Shown: piece by piece, positions 1 through 8,036 of the stretch
Layout: every line of letters starts with the position of its first letter
Numbering within the stretch: the first letter of the stretch is position 1
From: Sulfurirhabdus sp043759595
GTDB taxonomy: Bacteria > Pseudomonadota > Gammaproteobacteria > Burkholderiales > SMCO01
Reading direction: 5' to 3'
Length of the DNA stretch: 64,000 nt
NCBI GenBank assembly: GCA_043759595.1
Contig: JAYVLG010000173.1
Coordinates: 23,106 to 87,105 of the forward strand
Translations under genes and position numbers: made by a program
The notes under the pieces: model-generated
Told to the model about the DNA's origin: nothing
Databases searched by the model: none
Seen by the model: only the letters and a program-made list of their open reading frames with translations

Positions 1-131
1 CTTTGCCATGCCATTCGGCCACGCGATTGTTGTATCGTATCAAACTGAGATTTGAGAAAACGCGCCAGCCGCTGATTAGCGGTCAAAATAGTGGCACCGG
101 ATTCGATGGCTTCAATAATATCAGCGCGCAT
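1..131 (-). CDS. Probable DNA repair protein (PD-(D/E)XK superfamily), N-terminal part, runs off the window
   Basis: An open frame begins at the ATG at 131 and continues off the left edge without a stop, giving 43 residues beginning MRADIIEAIESGATILTANQ. The ILTANQRLAR stretch close to the N-terminus resembles the start of the proteobacterial 'probable DNA repair protein' family, helicase/nuclease-like proteins with a C-terminal PD-(D/E)XK nuclease. Only the N-terminus is visible, so no catalytic motif can be checked. It lies 47 bp downstream of the exported protein gene on the same strand and may share its transcript. The identification is by memory of the N-terminal pattern and is moderate at best. 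Confidence 0.5.
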   Translation of the reverse strand, partial: MRADIIEAIESGATILTANQRLARFLKSQFDTIQQSRGRMAWQ

Positions 132-178
132 TTGATATCAGTCTGAGTTCATTCGATTTTATACGGAACATGGTTAGG

Positions 179-859
179 TTATTTAGCGCCCCTAATCTCA
201 TCCAGACTCACGGTTCGGTATTGTTTTGGCAAAGCAAACAGCTGGCTATCCGTGTTGATCATATGGTAACCCACCATGCGACGCGTATTGCCGCTGTGAT
301 AAGTCGCCTCAAGAGGTAACCCATATTTCAGTTCCCGGCCAAACTCAAATACGGTCTGTGCGAGATCACAATCCTTCTGTAACTCAGGTGGTGTCGCCAT
401 GAACGTTTGAGCTTGAACTTGTGCCAGAGTCTCGTTATATCGACGCAATGCACTTACTGCATCCGGCAGGAACCCTTCAACAGCCGTAATTTGCATGCAC
501 ATTTCATCATTCACGAAAATTTTCACCTGTTTAGCACCTTTACCTTGCTTTGGCAAATCCGTTACTTCCTCGCGCACGAGCCATTTGGCAGGCTTTTGCA
601 TTGTCACCACACCTGCATCAATTTTAAGAATTTCCTGACGGTCGTGTGTCACATTAAAAATGCGTTTTTCCTGACGATCCAGCAATAAAAAATCGCTCTT
701 GTTATTCCCGTCATCAATCCGCATGAATTGATCAGTAATCAGAATACGCATCGGTACAACTGGCGTTCCTTGCTCCTGATCCAGATAGTTCAGCTCCAGC
801 ATTTGCGCAGCCCATGCCGGCATTGTCAGCAGCCATAAAAACAGAATTTTTTTAAGCAT
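179..859 (-). CDS. Exported protein of unknown function
   Basis: A 226-residue protein with a clear Sec signal peptide: a Lys-Lys start, a hydrophobic run LFLWLLTMP and a cleavage-type AWA-A site near residue 18. The mature part is mixed alpha/beta without a motif I recognise and has two cysteines (near residues 121 and 164) that could form a periplasmic disulfide. The start codon overlaps the metZ stop by 8 bp, so it is probably translationally coupled to metZ and co-transcribed with it. The location suggests a conserved betaproteobacterial neighbour of metZ, but nothing in the sequence points to methionine metabolism. Confidence 0.7.
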   Translation of the reverse strand: MLKKILFLWLLTMPAWAAQMLELNYLDQEQGTPVVPMRILITDQFMRIDDGNNKSDFLLLDRQEKRIFNVTHDRQEILKIDAGVVTMQKPAKWLVREEVTDLPKQGKGAKQVKIFVNDEMCMQITAVEGFLPDAVSALRRYNETLAQVQAQTFMATPPELQKDCDLAQTVFEFGRELKYGLPLEATYHSGNTRRMVGYHMINTDSQLFALPKQYRTVSLDEIRGAK

Positions 860-2024
860 TTAACCCCCGTGCCAAATCAGCTTGAATATCGCCAATCGCT
901 TCCAAACCTACTGCAACACGCAGCAAGCCATCACTAATCCCCGAAGCAGCCCTTGCTTCTGCCGTTACCCTGCTGTGAGTAGTGGTAGCAGGATGCGTGA
1001 TCGTCGTTTTGGTATCCCCCAGATTTGCGGTAATGGAAAGCATTCTGGTGTGATCTACAACACGCCATGCAGCGTCCTTACCCCCCTTAACATCAAAGGA
1101 AAGTATCCCTCCCCCGCTCTTCTGCTGTTTCATGGCCAGGCCATGTTGAGGATGTGACGCCAAACCAGGGTAATAAACACGATCCACCTGTGGGTGCTGC
1201 TCTAGCCATTGTGCCAAGGCCAAAGCATTTTGTGAATGTGCATCCATTCTGATTTTAAGTGTTTCCAGACCCTTTAAGATCACCCAGGCATTAAACGCGC
1301 TCAGGGTTGGACCAGCTGTACGCAAAAAACCGTATACACCTTCCATTAATTCCTTCTTACCCAGCACTGCCCCACCCAGCACACGCCCCTGACCATCCAG
1401 ATATTTGGTTGCTGAATGAATCACAATATCTGCCCCCAGTTCCAGCGGGCGTTGCAACATTGGCGTACAGAAGCAATTGTCCACAGCCAGCCAGGCACCC
1501 GCCTGCTTAGCTACACTACTTAATGCACCGATATCACATACTTCGGTCAATGGGTTTGAAGGAGTCTCAACAAATAATAACTTGGTGTTTGGCTGAACAG
1601 CGGCTTGCCATGCACTCACATCTGTCAGTGAAACAAAGGTCGTCTCAATGCCAAAGCGTTTCAATATATTGCCAAAGAGCTGCACCGTCGTACCAAAAAT
1701 GCTGCGCGAGGCGATAATATGATCACCGGCGGACAAAAGCCCCATGACGCAAGACAATATGGCAGACATCCCACTGGAAGTTGCCACGCAAAACTCGGCG
1801 CCCTCAAGTGCAGCTAAGCGCTCTTGAAACACGGTGACAGTCGGATTGGTAAAGCGCGCATAGATATTCCCCGGCTCCTGACCAGAAAAGCGGGCTGCTG
1901 CCTGTGCTGCATTTTCAAAGACAAAACTTGAAGTAAGGTACATTGCCTCAGAATGTTCATTGAATTGACTACGATGGATGCCGGCTCGCACGGCCAGCGT
2001 TTCCAGTTCAAAATCATCAGACAT
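852..2024 (-). CDS. metZ: O-succinylhomoserine sulfhydrylase
   Basis: A PLP enzyme of the Cys/Met metabolism family (390 residues from the chosen start). It makes homocysteine directly from O-succinylhomoserine and sulfide in methionine synthesis, in the cytoplasm. The PLP lysine lies in HSATKYLDGQGR (Lys207), and the N-terminal ETLAVRAG and YARFTNPT motifs are typical of MetZ. The open frame extends upstream to a TTG at 2039, but a GGAG sits 9 bases before the ATG at 2024, so that start is preferred. It is preceded by a promoter, a SAM-II riboswitch and a terminator, so its expression should fall when S-adenosylmethionine is plentiful. The end overlaps the next gene by 8 bp. Confidence 0.93.
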   Translation of the reverse strand: MSDDFELETLAVRAGIHRSQFNEHSEAMYLTSSFVFENAAQAAARFSGQEPGNIYARFTNPTVTVFQERLAALEGAEFCVATSSGMSAILSCVMGLLSAGDHIIASRSIFGTTVQLFGNILKRFGIETTFVSLTDVSAWQAAVQPNTKLLFVETPSNPLTEVCDIGALSSVAKQAGAWLAVDNCFCTPMLQRPLELGADIVIHSATKYLDGQGRVLGGAVLGKKELMEGVYGFLRTAGPTLSAFNAWVILKGLETLKIRMDAHSQNALALAQWLEQHPQVDRVYYPGLASHPQHGLAMKQQKSGGGILSFDVKGGKDAAWRVVDHTRMLSITANLGDTKTTITHPATTTHSRVTAEARAASGISDGLLRVAVGLEAIGDIQADLARGLNA

Positions 2025-2041
2025 AATATTCATCTCCAAAT

Positions 2042-2074
2042 AAAAAAACCCGTCCAGCTTTCGCGGAACGGGTT
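2042..2074 (-). terminator. Intrinsic terminator of the metZ leader (riboswitch expression platform)
   Basis: Read on the minus strand, AACCCGTTCC pairs with GGACGGGTT (one bulged T) around a 9-base loop and is followed by a run of seven T. It lies between the SAM-II aptamer and the metZ ribosome binding site. The 3' arm carries AGCTGGA (2053-2059), the exact complement of TCCAGCT in the aptamer (2086-2092). An antiterminator is therefore possible when the aptamer is not folded around ligand. Confidence 0.85.
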
Positions 2075-2075
2075 A

Positions 2076-2131
2076 TTCCTCGTTTAGCTGGATTTATAAA
2101 GCGCCCGCAAGCTGAAATCAAATCGGCGCAT
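2076..2131 (-). promoter_or_regulatory. SAM-II (SAM-alpha) riboswitch aptamer upstream of metZ
   Basis: On the minus strand the leader contains, in order, GCGCCGATTTGA, GCTTGCGGGCGC, TTTATAAATC and CAGCTAAACGAGG. These are the SAM-II hallmarks. P1 is GCGCC (about 2124-2129) with GGCGC (2101-2105). The GATTT segment can pair with AAATC to make the H-type pseudoknot, and the AGCTAAA motif comes at the 3' side. The ligand is S-adenosylmethionine and the downstream gene makes homocysteine. Recognition is by motif order; no covariance model was run. Confidence 0.88.
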
Positions 2132-2138
2132 GAATATA

Positions 2139-2167
2139 AAGTTACGCTTCCCGCATAACGATGTCAA
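2139..2167 (-). promoter_or_regulatory. Sigma-70 type promoter for metZ leader
   Basis: On the minus strand TTGACA (2162-2167) is followed after exactly 17 bases by TAACTT (2139-2144). It lies directly behind the purF stop and just upstream of the riboswitch, so metZ has its own transcript start in addition to any read-through from purF. Confidence 0.6.
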
Positions 2168-2174
2168 TTATTTT

Positions 2175-3701
2175 TCAGGATTCCGCCGAGCTGAGATTAA
2201 GATCAAGCTGTCGTGTGGACACAGTTGATTTATCGTCCTCATTACCGTCATTCCGGTTTGATTCAATCATCGCAAGATATTCTGGCGTAACATCACCCGT
2301 AATATAGTCGCCGTTAAAGCAGGACGATTCAAAATGTGTAATGAGCGGATTGGCCTTTGAGACGGCCGCTATCAATGCATCAAGATCTTGATAGAACACC
2401 GCATCGGCTCCGATTTCCAGTGCAATCTGATCATCCGTACGGCCAGTTGCCAGTAACTCCTGACGCGTTGGCATATCAATACCATAAACGTTCGGAAAAC
2501 GAACTGGAGGCGCGGCAGAAGCCAGATAAACCTTACGCGCACCCGCTTCACGTGCCATTTGTACGATCTGCTTGCTGGTTGTGCCACGAACAATGGAATC
2601 ATCCACCAACAACACATTTTTATCTTTAAATTCAATCCCGATCGGATTTAACTTTTGACGCACTGACTTTTTACGCATTGCCTGGCCAGGCATGATAAAA
2701 GTACGGCCAATGTAGCGATTTTTGATAAAGCCTTCACGGTAAGTGACCCCCAATCGGTTCGCCAACTGCAGGGCACTGGGGCGACTGGTATCTGGGATAG
2801 GAATCACCACATCAATATCGGCAGGACTGAGAGTTAAACGAATTTTTTCAGCTAGACTTTCACCCATATATAAACGGGTTTCATACACAGAAATACCATC
2901 GATCACTGAATCGGGTCTGGCCAGATACACATATTCGAAAATACAAGGATAATACTTTGGATTCATCGCACACTGCTGGCTATAAAACTCACCAGTCTGC
3001 TCTACCAGTATCGCCTCGCCTGGCGCAACATCACGCATCAGCTGGAATCCCAGCGTATCCATAGCGACACTTTCAGAAGCAACCATATATTCTGTGCCAC
3101 TTTCAGTCTCCGCTTTGCCAATCACCATGGGGCGAATACCATAGGGATCACGAAAAGCTACCATGCCATATCCCGCAATCATTGCCACTACAGCGTAAGC
3201 ACCACGACAACGGCGGTGCACCCCAGCCACTGCAGCAAATACTGCGGCAGCATTGAGCTTGTGGTTGTTTGAGCTTTCCTGTAATTCATGGGCCAAAACA
3301 TTTAACAATACTTCAGAATCAGAATTAGTGTTGACGTGCCGTAAATCCTGCTGAAAAAGCTCTTCTTTCAACTGTTCGGAATTGGTCAGGTTACCATTGT
3401 GTGCAAGGACAATGCCAAAGGGAGAATTGACATAGAAAGGTTGCGCCTCAGCAGAGGAAGAAGCGCTACCTGCAGTCGGATAGCGTACATGAGCAATCCC
3501 CATGTTACCCTTTAAAGAGCGCATATTACGGGTTCTGAACACATCCCGCACCATGCCATTCGCCTTGTGCATATGAAACGTATTACCCTCTGCAGTAGCA
3601 ATGCCAGCAGCGTCCTGACCGCGATGCTGTAGCACCTGCAACCCATCATAAAGCACCTGATTCACTGGGGACTTTGCAACGACGCCTATAATTCCACACA
3701 T
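2175..3701 (-). CDS. purF: Amidophosphoribosyltransferase (glutamine PRPP amidotransferase)
   Basis: Catalyses the first committed step of purine synthesis, transferring glutamine amide nitrogen to PRPP. The protein is 508 residues from the MCGIIGVV start. The start is fixed by the Ntn-hydrolase chemistry, because Cys2 must become the N-terminal nucleophile after Met removal; the 24 extra residues of the longer open frame are therefore not part of the protein. The N-terminal glutaminase domain is followed by a type I phosphoribosyltransferase domain with the PRPP loop VLLVDDSIVRGTTSKQ. It lies 37 bp after cvpA, the usual dedD-cvpA-purF order. Confidence 0.96.
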   Translation of the reverse strand: MCGIIGVVAKSPVNQVLYDGLQVLQHRGQDAAGIATAEGNTFHMHKANGMVRDVFRTRNMRSLKGNMGIAHVRYPTAGSASSSAEAQPFYVNSPFGIVLAHNGNLTNSEQLKEELFQQDLRHVNTNSDSEVLLNVLAHELQESSNNHKLNAAAVFAAVAGVHRRCRGAYAVVAMIAGYGMVAFRDPYGIRPMVIGKAETESGTEYMVASESVAMDTLGFQLMRDVAPGEAILVEQTGEFYSQQCAMNPKYYPCIFEYVYLARPDSVIDGISVYETRLYMGESLAEKIRLTLSPADIDVVIPIPDTSRPSALQLANRLGVTYREGFIKNRYIGRTFIMPGQAMRKKSVRQKLNPIGIEFKDKNVLLVDDSIVRGTTSKQIVQMAREAGARKVYLASAAPPVRFPNVYGIDMPTRQELLATGRTDDQIALEIGADAVFYQDLDALIAAVSKANPLITHFESSCFNGDYITGDVTPEYLAMIESNRNDGNEDDKSTVSTRQLDLNLSSAES

Positions 3702-3738
3702 ACCCGATTTACTCGAAAAATAAAAATTTTGAAACTGC

Positions 3739-4233
3739 TCACATATCGTATTTGATTCGCTTGGACAAATCATCCGGCAACCAAGGTTTGATACTGACTG
3801 CTAAAGCTTCCAGAGGTGCACTAAACATCGCATTTTGCCAAAATCCCTGACGTGGAACAGCAGTAAGGCCAGCCAATAACACCAGCACCAACACAATCAA
3901 CAGCCCTCTTGCCAAGCCAAAAAAAGCGCCTAACCCTCTATCCATCATGCTCAACCCGATCGTTTTAACCAATTCAGACAAAGTAATAGTCAGCAGGCTC
4001 ATCAGTAGCAACGTCACCAAAAACAAAATCACGAAAGCCGCTAAAAAACGAAGCGATTCGTCAGGAATGGCATTTGGCAGTATAGGCTCAAATTGCACTG
4101 AATAAATGTTCGCAATCCAGAAAGCGACAAACCAGGACAAAAGCGCTAAAACTTCTCGTACCATGCCTCGCATGAGGCTCAACAAAATAGAAAAGCCTAT
4201 TATCAGTAATACTGAGTAATCGAATGCTGTCAT
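3739..4233 (-). CDS. cvpA: CvpA family inner-membrane protein
   Basis: A 164-residue protein with four hydrophobic segments (about residues 5-25, 28-48, 62-85 and 100-122). The N-terminal pattern FDYSVLLIIGFSILLSLMRG and the conserved G-x-x-R-G near the loops are typical of the colicin V production protein family. In E. coli this family is needed for colicin V export and for envelope resistance; the molecular function is unclear. The gene sits between dedD and purF. Confidence 0.9.
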   Translation of the reverse strand: MTAFDYSVLLIIGFSILLSLMRGMVREVLALLSWFVAFWIANIYSVQFEPILPNAIPDESLRFLAAFVILFLVTLLLMSLLTITLSELVKTIGLSMMDRGLGAFFGLARGLLIVLVLVLLAGLTAVPRQGFWQNAMFSAPLEALAVSIKPWLPDDLSKRIKYDM

Positions 4234-4257
4234 ATCAACATCAGGTTAATAGATAAA

Positions 4258-4962
4258 TCACTCTTTCATTTCAGTAATAATACCATCCTGAATGCCCGAG
4301 GCTTTCAGTTTTTCCTGTAGCTTTTCTGCATCCTGGCGAGTAGCAAATGGTCCTGCTCGCACCCGCAGTTTTACTCCAGACGGTGTTTTAAGCGTTTCAG
4401 TGTAAAACTTTACGCCTATCGAGGAGAGTTTTGACTGCCTTTGCTTGGCATTGTCCAGATTTGAAAAGGCACCCAGCTGAACAACAAAACCTGATGATGC
4501 CTTTGTGCCTGGCTCGGCCTTGTGAGCAGGCTCGGATTTATGCACAGGTTCGACCTTGTGCGCAGTTTCTGACTTATGAACCAATTCAGCTTTCAGCGGC
4601 TTGGCTTCGGCTTTTTGCACAGGTTTTGGTGCAGGTTTAGCTTCTTCTGCTTTTGCTGGTGAGGCTTGCGCTTTTGAAGGCACTACGGGTTCAGGTTCAG
4701 GAACAGGCGCTTGTGCCTCTGTGCTGGGGGGAGGCGCTTCAAGAGCCGGTTTATCTTGAGCAGGTACGGTATTTGACGAGAAGTCAGTTCCATCGCGGGA
4801 AGGAATGTGAATAGCGATATCCTGACTGACAGGCTTGGGTTCATTATCCAATACCATTGGCAAGAAAATAACAACTATCAGGACCAATGCAATGGCCCCG
4901 ACTAAACGACGTCTTGCGCGCTTTTTCAGCTGAATTTCTTCATCAGTGATAGATTGAGCCAT
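4258..4962 (-). CDS. dedD: SPOR-domain cell-division protein (DedD-like)
   Basis: A single-span inner-membrane protein of 234 residues. A short basic cytoplasmic N-terminus (KKRARRR) is followed by a transmembrane helix (LVGAIALVLIVVIFLPMVL), a long Pro/Ala/Lys-rich linker with repeated HK-(S/A)-E-P-type units, and a C-terminal SPOR domain beginning GFVVQLGAF. SPOR domains bind denuded peptidoglycan at the septum. The start at 4962 has an AGGGA site upstream; the frame runs eight codons further. The linker repeats (KSEPAHKAEP type) may vary in length between strains. Confidence 0.88.
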   Translation of the reverse strand: MAQSITDEEIQLKKRARRRLVGAIALVLIVVIFLPMVLDNEPKPVSQDIAIHIPSRDGTDFSSNTVPAQDKPALEAPPPSTEAQAPVPEPEPVVPSKAQASPAKAEEAKPAPKPVQKAEAKPLKAELVHKSETAHKVEPVHKSEPAHKAEPGTKASSGFVVQLGAFSNLDNAKQRQSKLSSIGVKFYTETLKTPSGVKLRVRAGPFATRQDAEKLQEKLKASGIQDGIITEMKE

Positions 4963-5029
4963 GTGTTTTACATCCCTGGTGGCCAATTATATTGACCAAA
5001 AATATTAGTTTCAATGCCACATCAGCATG

Positions 5030-6301
5030 TTAAGTTAAATGCAATTCCCGAAGCGCGTCCGCTACCGAGTGAAATGAACCGAAAACGACAATTCTATCAT
5101 TTTCGGAGGCAAGGATACAGGCTCGACGATATGCAAAACCAACGGATTCATATTCCTCGGCCACTACATTGTCAATTTCCTTTCTCAGGACCTGTAGCAA
5201 ATGCTGACCAGTTGTCCCGCGCATTTCCTTAATATCAGCCAATAACCAAGTGTTAATCTGTGCCTTTACTGCGTTTATTACACCTGCAATGTCCTTATCA
5301 CCCAGCATGGCAAATACTGCTATCGTTTTACCTTCACAAGGCATGTTTTGTAAATTATCCGCAAGTGCCCTTGCTGCATGGGGATTATGCGCCACATCAA
5401 GAATAACAGCCGGTCTGCCTGGCCTGACTTGAAAACGCCCCATTAAACGCGTATCCAGCAAGCCGTTACGTATATTATTGGCCGTTACCGGCAATCGGAA
5501 CTTTAACTCATCAAGCGCGGTTAAAGAGGCAGAAGCATTAGCCAGCTGAAACTTTCCACGTAACACCGGATAAGGGAGTGCATGACGGCTTCCGCGAGGC
5601 CCATCAAACTGCCATTGGGTATCCAGCTGGGTAAAACCAAAATCACGACCAATTCGATATAACTTGGCACCGATGGTTTCAATTAACGCCTCAACGACTA
5701 TCGGCAAATCTGGTTCCGCGCAGATAACCGGTTTTCCAGCACGAACAATCCCCGCTTTTTCCAGGCCGATAGCTTCGCGCGTATCCCCCAGATAATCCAT
5801 ATGATCCATATCGATACTGGTGATAATGGCACAATCTGCATCAAACACATTCACAGCGTCCAAACGACCACCAAGACCAACTTCGAGAATAGCGACATCC
5901 ACTTTCTGCTGAATAAAATGTTTGACAGCAGCAAGCGTCCCAAATTCAAAATAAGTAAGAGAAATATCGTTTCTGGCTACTTCAACCGCTGCAAACGCAT
6001 TGCACAAATCCACATCAGAAGCCTCCTCGCGCCCCACCCTTACTCTTTCGTTGTAGCGCAACAAATGGGGTGATGTATAACATCCAACGCGAAAACCAGC
6101 ATCACTCAAAATAGCTTCCAACATGGCACAGGTGGACCCTTTACCATTGGTTCCACTCACTGTAATCACTGGAAAAACGGGATCAAGCTGCATTGCCCGC
6201 TTCACTTTTGCTACACGGTCAAGACCAAGCTCAATGGTTTTTGGATGCAGTTGCTCCAGATAGGACAACCAATCAGGAAGTGCCTTGAATTCTGGCTTCA
6301 C
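5030..6301 (-). CDS. folC: Bifunctional dihydrofolate synthase / folylpolyglutamate synthase
   Basis: Adds glutamate to dihydropteroate and then to reduced folates. The protein is 423 residues with the Mur-ligase-like ATP loop SGTNGKGST near residue 50, the YFEFGTLAA segment, and the C-terminal domain entered at RPAVILDVAHNPHA. The gene lies directly downstream of accD and upstream of dedD. The length is normal for the family. Confidence 0.95.
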   Translation of the reverse strand: MKPEFKALPDWLSYLEQLHPKTIELGLDRVAKVKRAMQLDPVFPVITVSGTNGKGSTCAMLEAILSDAGFRVGCYTSPHLLRYNERVRVGREEASDVDLCNAFAAVEVARNDISLTYFEFGTLAAVKHFIQQKVDVAILEVGLGGRLDAVNVFDADCAIITSIDMDHMDYLGDTREAIGLEKAGIVRAGKPVICAEPDLPIVVEALIETIGAKLYRIGRDFGFTQLDTQWQFDGPRGSRHALPYPVLRGKFQLANASASLTALDELKFRLPVTANNIRNGLLDTRLMGRFQVRPGRPAVILDVAHNPHAARALADNLQNMPCEGKTIAVFAMLGDKDIAGVINAVKAQINTWLLADIKEMRGTTGQHLLQVLRKEIDNVVAEEYESVGFAYRRACILASENDRIVVFGSFHSVADALRELHLT

Positions 6302-6322
6302 AAGAAGATGATAATCAAAAAA

Positions 6323-7189
6323 TTAGGCAACTCTTGGTACTTTCAACATCATGGTGAGCAAATTAGCCAATTTGGCACGCATTTCGCGGCGATCCACAAT
6401 CATATCAATTGCACCATGCTCTAACAAAAATTCAGCCCGTTGAAAACCATCAGGCAATGTCTCACGCACGGTTTGTTCAATCACACGAGGACCAGCAAAG
6501 CCGATTAAAGCACGGGGTTCCGCAATGATCACATCACCCAGCATAGCGAAGCTGGCCGAAACACCACCCATGGTCGGATCGGTTAATACTGAAATGAAAG
6601 GTAGTTTTTCCTGTGCCAGCTGCGTCAGTGCCGCACTGGTTTTGGCCATCTGCATTAAGGAATACAGGCCTTCCTGCATGCGGGCCCCCCCACTCGCCGA
6701 GAAGCAGACAAAAGGGAGTTTATGTTCTACACATACCTGGACAGCACGTACAAAACGCTCCCCAACAACAGAACCCATTGAGCCGCCCATGAATTTGAAC
6801 TCAAATGCAGCAGCAACCAGGGGGACGTTTTCAACACTGCCCTGCATGACTATGAGAGCATCTGATTCTTCCGTATCCTTTTGCGCTGCACTTAAACGAT
6901 CTGAGTAACGCTTGCTGTCTTTGAATTTAAGCACATCAACCGGTAATACTTCTGCGCCAATTTCATAACGGCCTTCAGGATCAAGCAACATATCCAGCCT
7001 GTTACGACCTGTTAAACGGTTATGGTGGTCACACTTGGGGCAAACCTCCAGATTTTTTTCCAGATCGGCGCGATATAGCACAGATTCACAGGTTGGGCAT
7101 TTATTCCATAAACCTTCTGGAACAACTTTTTTGGCGCCACTGATCTTGCGCTTTATTTTTGGGGGTAATAATTTTTGGAACCAGCTCAT
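6323..7189 (-). CDS. accD: Acetyl-CoA carboxylase carboxyltransferase subunit beta
   Basis: One half of the carboxyltransferase that makes malonyl-CoA, working with AccA. The 288-residue protein has the N-terminal zinc ribbon (Cys31, Cys34, Cys50, Cys53) and the crotonase-fold core with GGSMGSVVGERF and SASGGARMQEG, which forms the oxyanion hole. The start MSWFQKLLPPKI is the usual AccD N-terminus. It sits between trpA and folC, the standard betaproteobacterial and gammaproteobacterial order. Confidence 0.96.
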   Translation of the reverse strand: MSWFQKLLPPKIKRKISGAKKVVPEGLWNKCPTCESVLYRADLEKNLEVCPKCDHHNRLTGRNRLDMLLDPEGRYEIGAEVLPVDVLKFKDSKRYSDRLSAAQKDTEESDALIVMQGSVENVPLVAAAFEFKFMGGSMGSVVGERFVRAVQVCVEHKLPFVCFSASGGARMQEGLYSLMQMAKTSAALTQLAQEKLPFISVLTDPTMGGVSASFAMLGDVIIAEPRALIGFAGPRVIEQTVRETLPDGFQRAEFLLEHGAIDMIVDRREMRAKLANLLTMMLKVPRVA

Positions 7190-7228
7190 AATTTATTCCT
7201 TAATCCATGCCATTAATTTCATGGGTTA

Positions 7229-8029
7229 CTATTTTTCATCCATTGCAGTGCGAATATCCCTGAGCAATGTGGAAACATTTTCCAGCAGCTTTTCTTTAGG
7301 GGACGCTTCAATTTCCTGAATAATACGGCTGCCAATAACCACGGCATCAGCAAAAGCAGCAATTGCCTTTGCGGTTGCTGCATCACGAATACCAAAACCA
7401 ACACCCACTGGCAAACCTGAAGCAGCTTGAATTTCCGGAATTTTTTTGCCCACTGCTTCCAGATCCAGATTTGCCGAACCGGTTACACCCTTAAGCGAAA
7501 CGTAGTATAAAAAGCCACGAGCCATCTTCGCTACCAGTTTAAAACGCGCATCCGGTGTTGTAGGGGACAACAGGAAAATCGGATCAAGGCCGTTTTGATA
7601 AAGCAATGTAACAAAATCAGCACTTTCTTCTGGCGGATAATCAACTGTCAACACGCCGTCTACGCCAGCCAATGCAGCTTGCTTTGCAAATTCAGCCTGC
7701 CCCATCCGTTCTATCGGATTAGCGTAACCCATCAGCACAACTGGCGTGGTCATATTGGTTTTACGAAACTCAACCACAAAGCCCAATACATCTTTTAACC
7801 CAGTCCCGTACTTCAAGGCCCTTTCACTAGAGCGCTGAATGGTGGGACCATCGGCCATAGGGTCAGAAAAAGGCACGCCAAGTTCCAAAATATCCGCGCC
7901 AGACGCTACCATCGCATGCATTAATGGCACCGTAATTGACGGTTCTGGATCACCCGATGTAATAAAAGGAATCAGCGCTTTACGCCCTTGCGCTTTTAAC
8001 TGCTTAAAAGTTGTTTCGATACGAGACAT
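7229..8029 (-). CDS. trpA: Tryptophan synthase alpha chain
   Basis: Cleaves indole-3-glycerol phosphate to indole and passes it to TrpB through the tunnel of the alpha2-beta2 complex. The TIM barrel of 266 residues contains LELGVPFSDPMADGPTIQ (catalytic Glu/Asp region and phosphate contacts) and GVGFGIRD for the phosphate site. The gene follows trpB by 7 bp and is clearly in the same operon. Confidence 0.96.
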   Translation of the reverse strand: MSRIETTFKQLKAQGRKALIPFITSGDPEPSITVPLMHAMVASGADILELGVPFSDPMADGPTIQRSSERALKYGTGLKDVLGFVVEFRKTNMTTPVVLMGYANPIERMGQAEFAKQAALAGVDGVLTVDYPPEESADFVTLLYQNGLDPIFLLSPTTPDARFKLVAKMARGFLYYVSLKGVTGSANLDLEAVGKKIPEIQAASGLPVGVGFGIRDAATAKAIAAFADAVVIGSRIIQEIEASPKEKLLENVSTLLRDIRTAMDEK

Positions 8030-8036
8030 GATTTTC

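Noticed and set aside
3702..3773. 24-residue N-terminal extension of PurF
   Set aside because: PurF needs Cys as residue 2 for catalysis, so the MCGIIG start at 3701 is the functional one.
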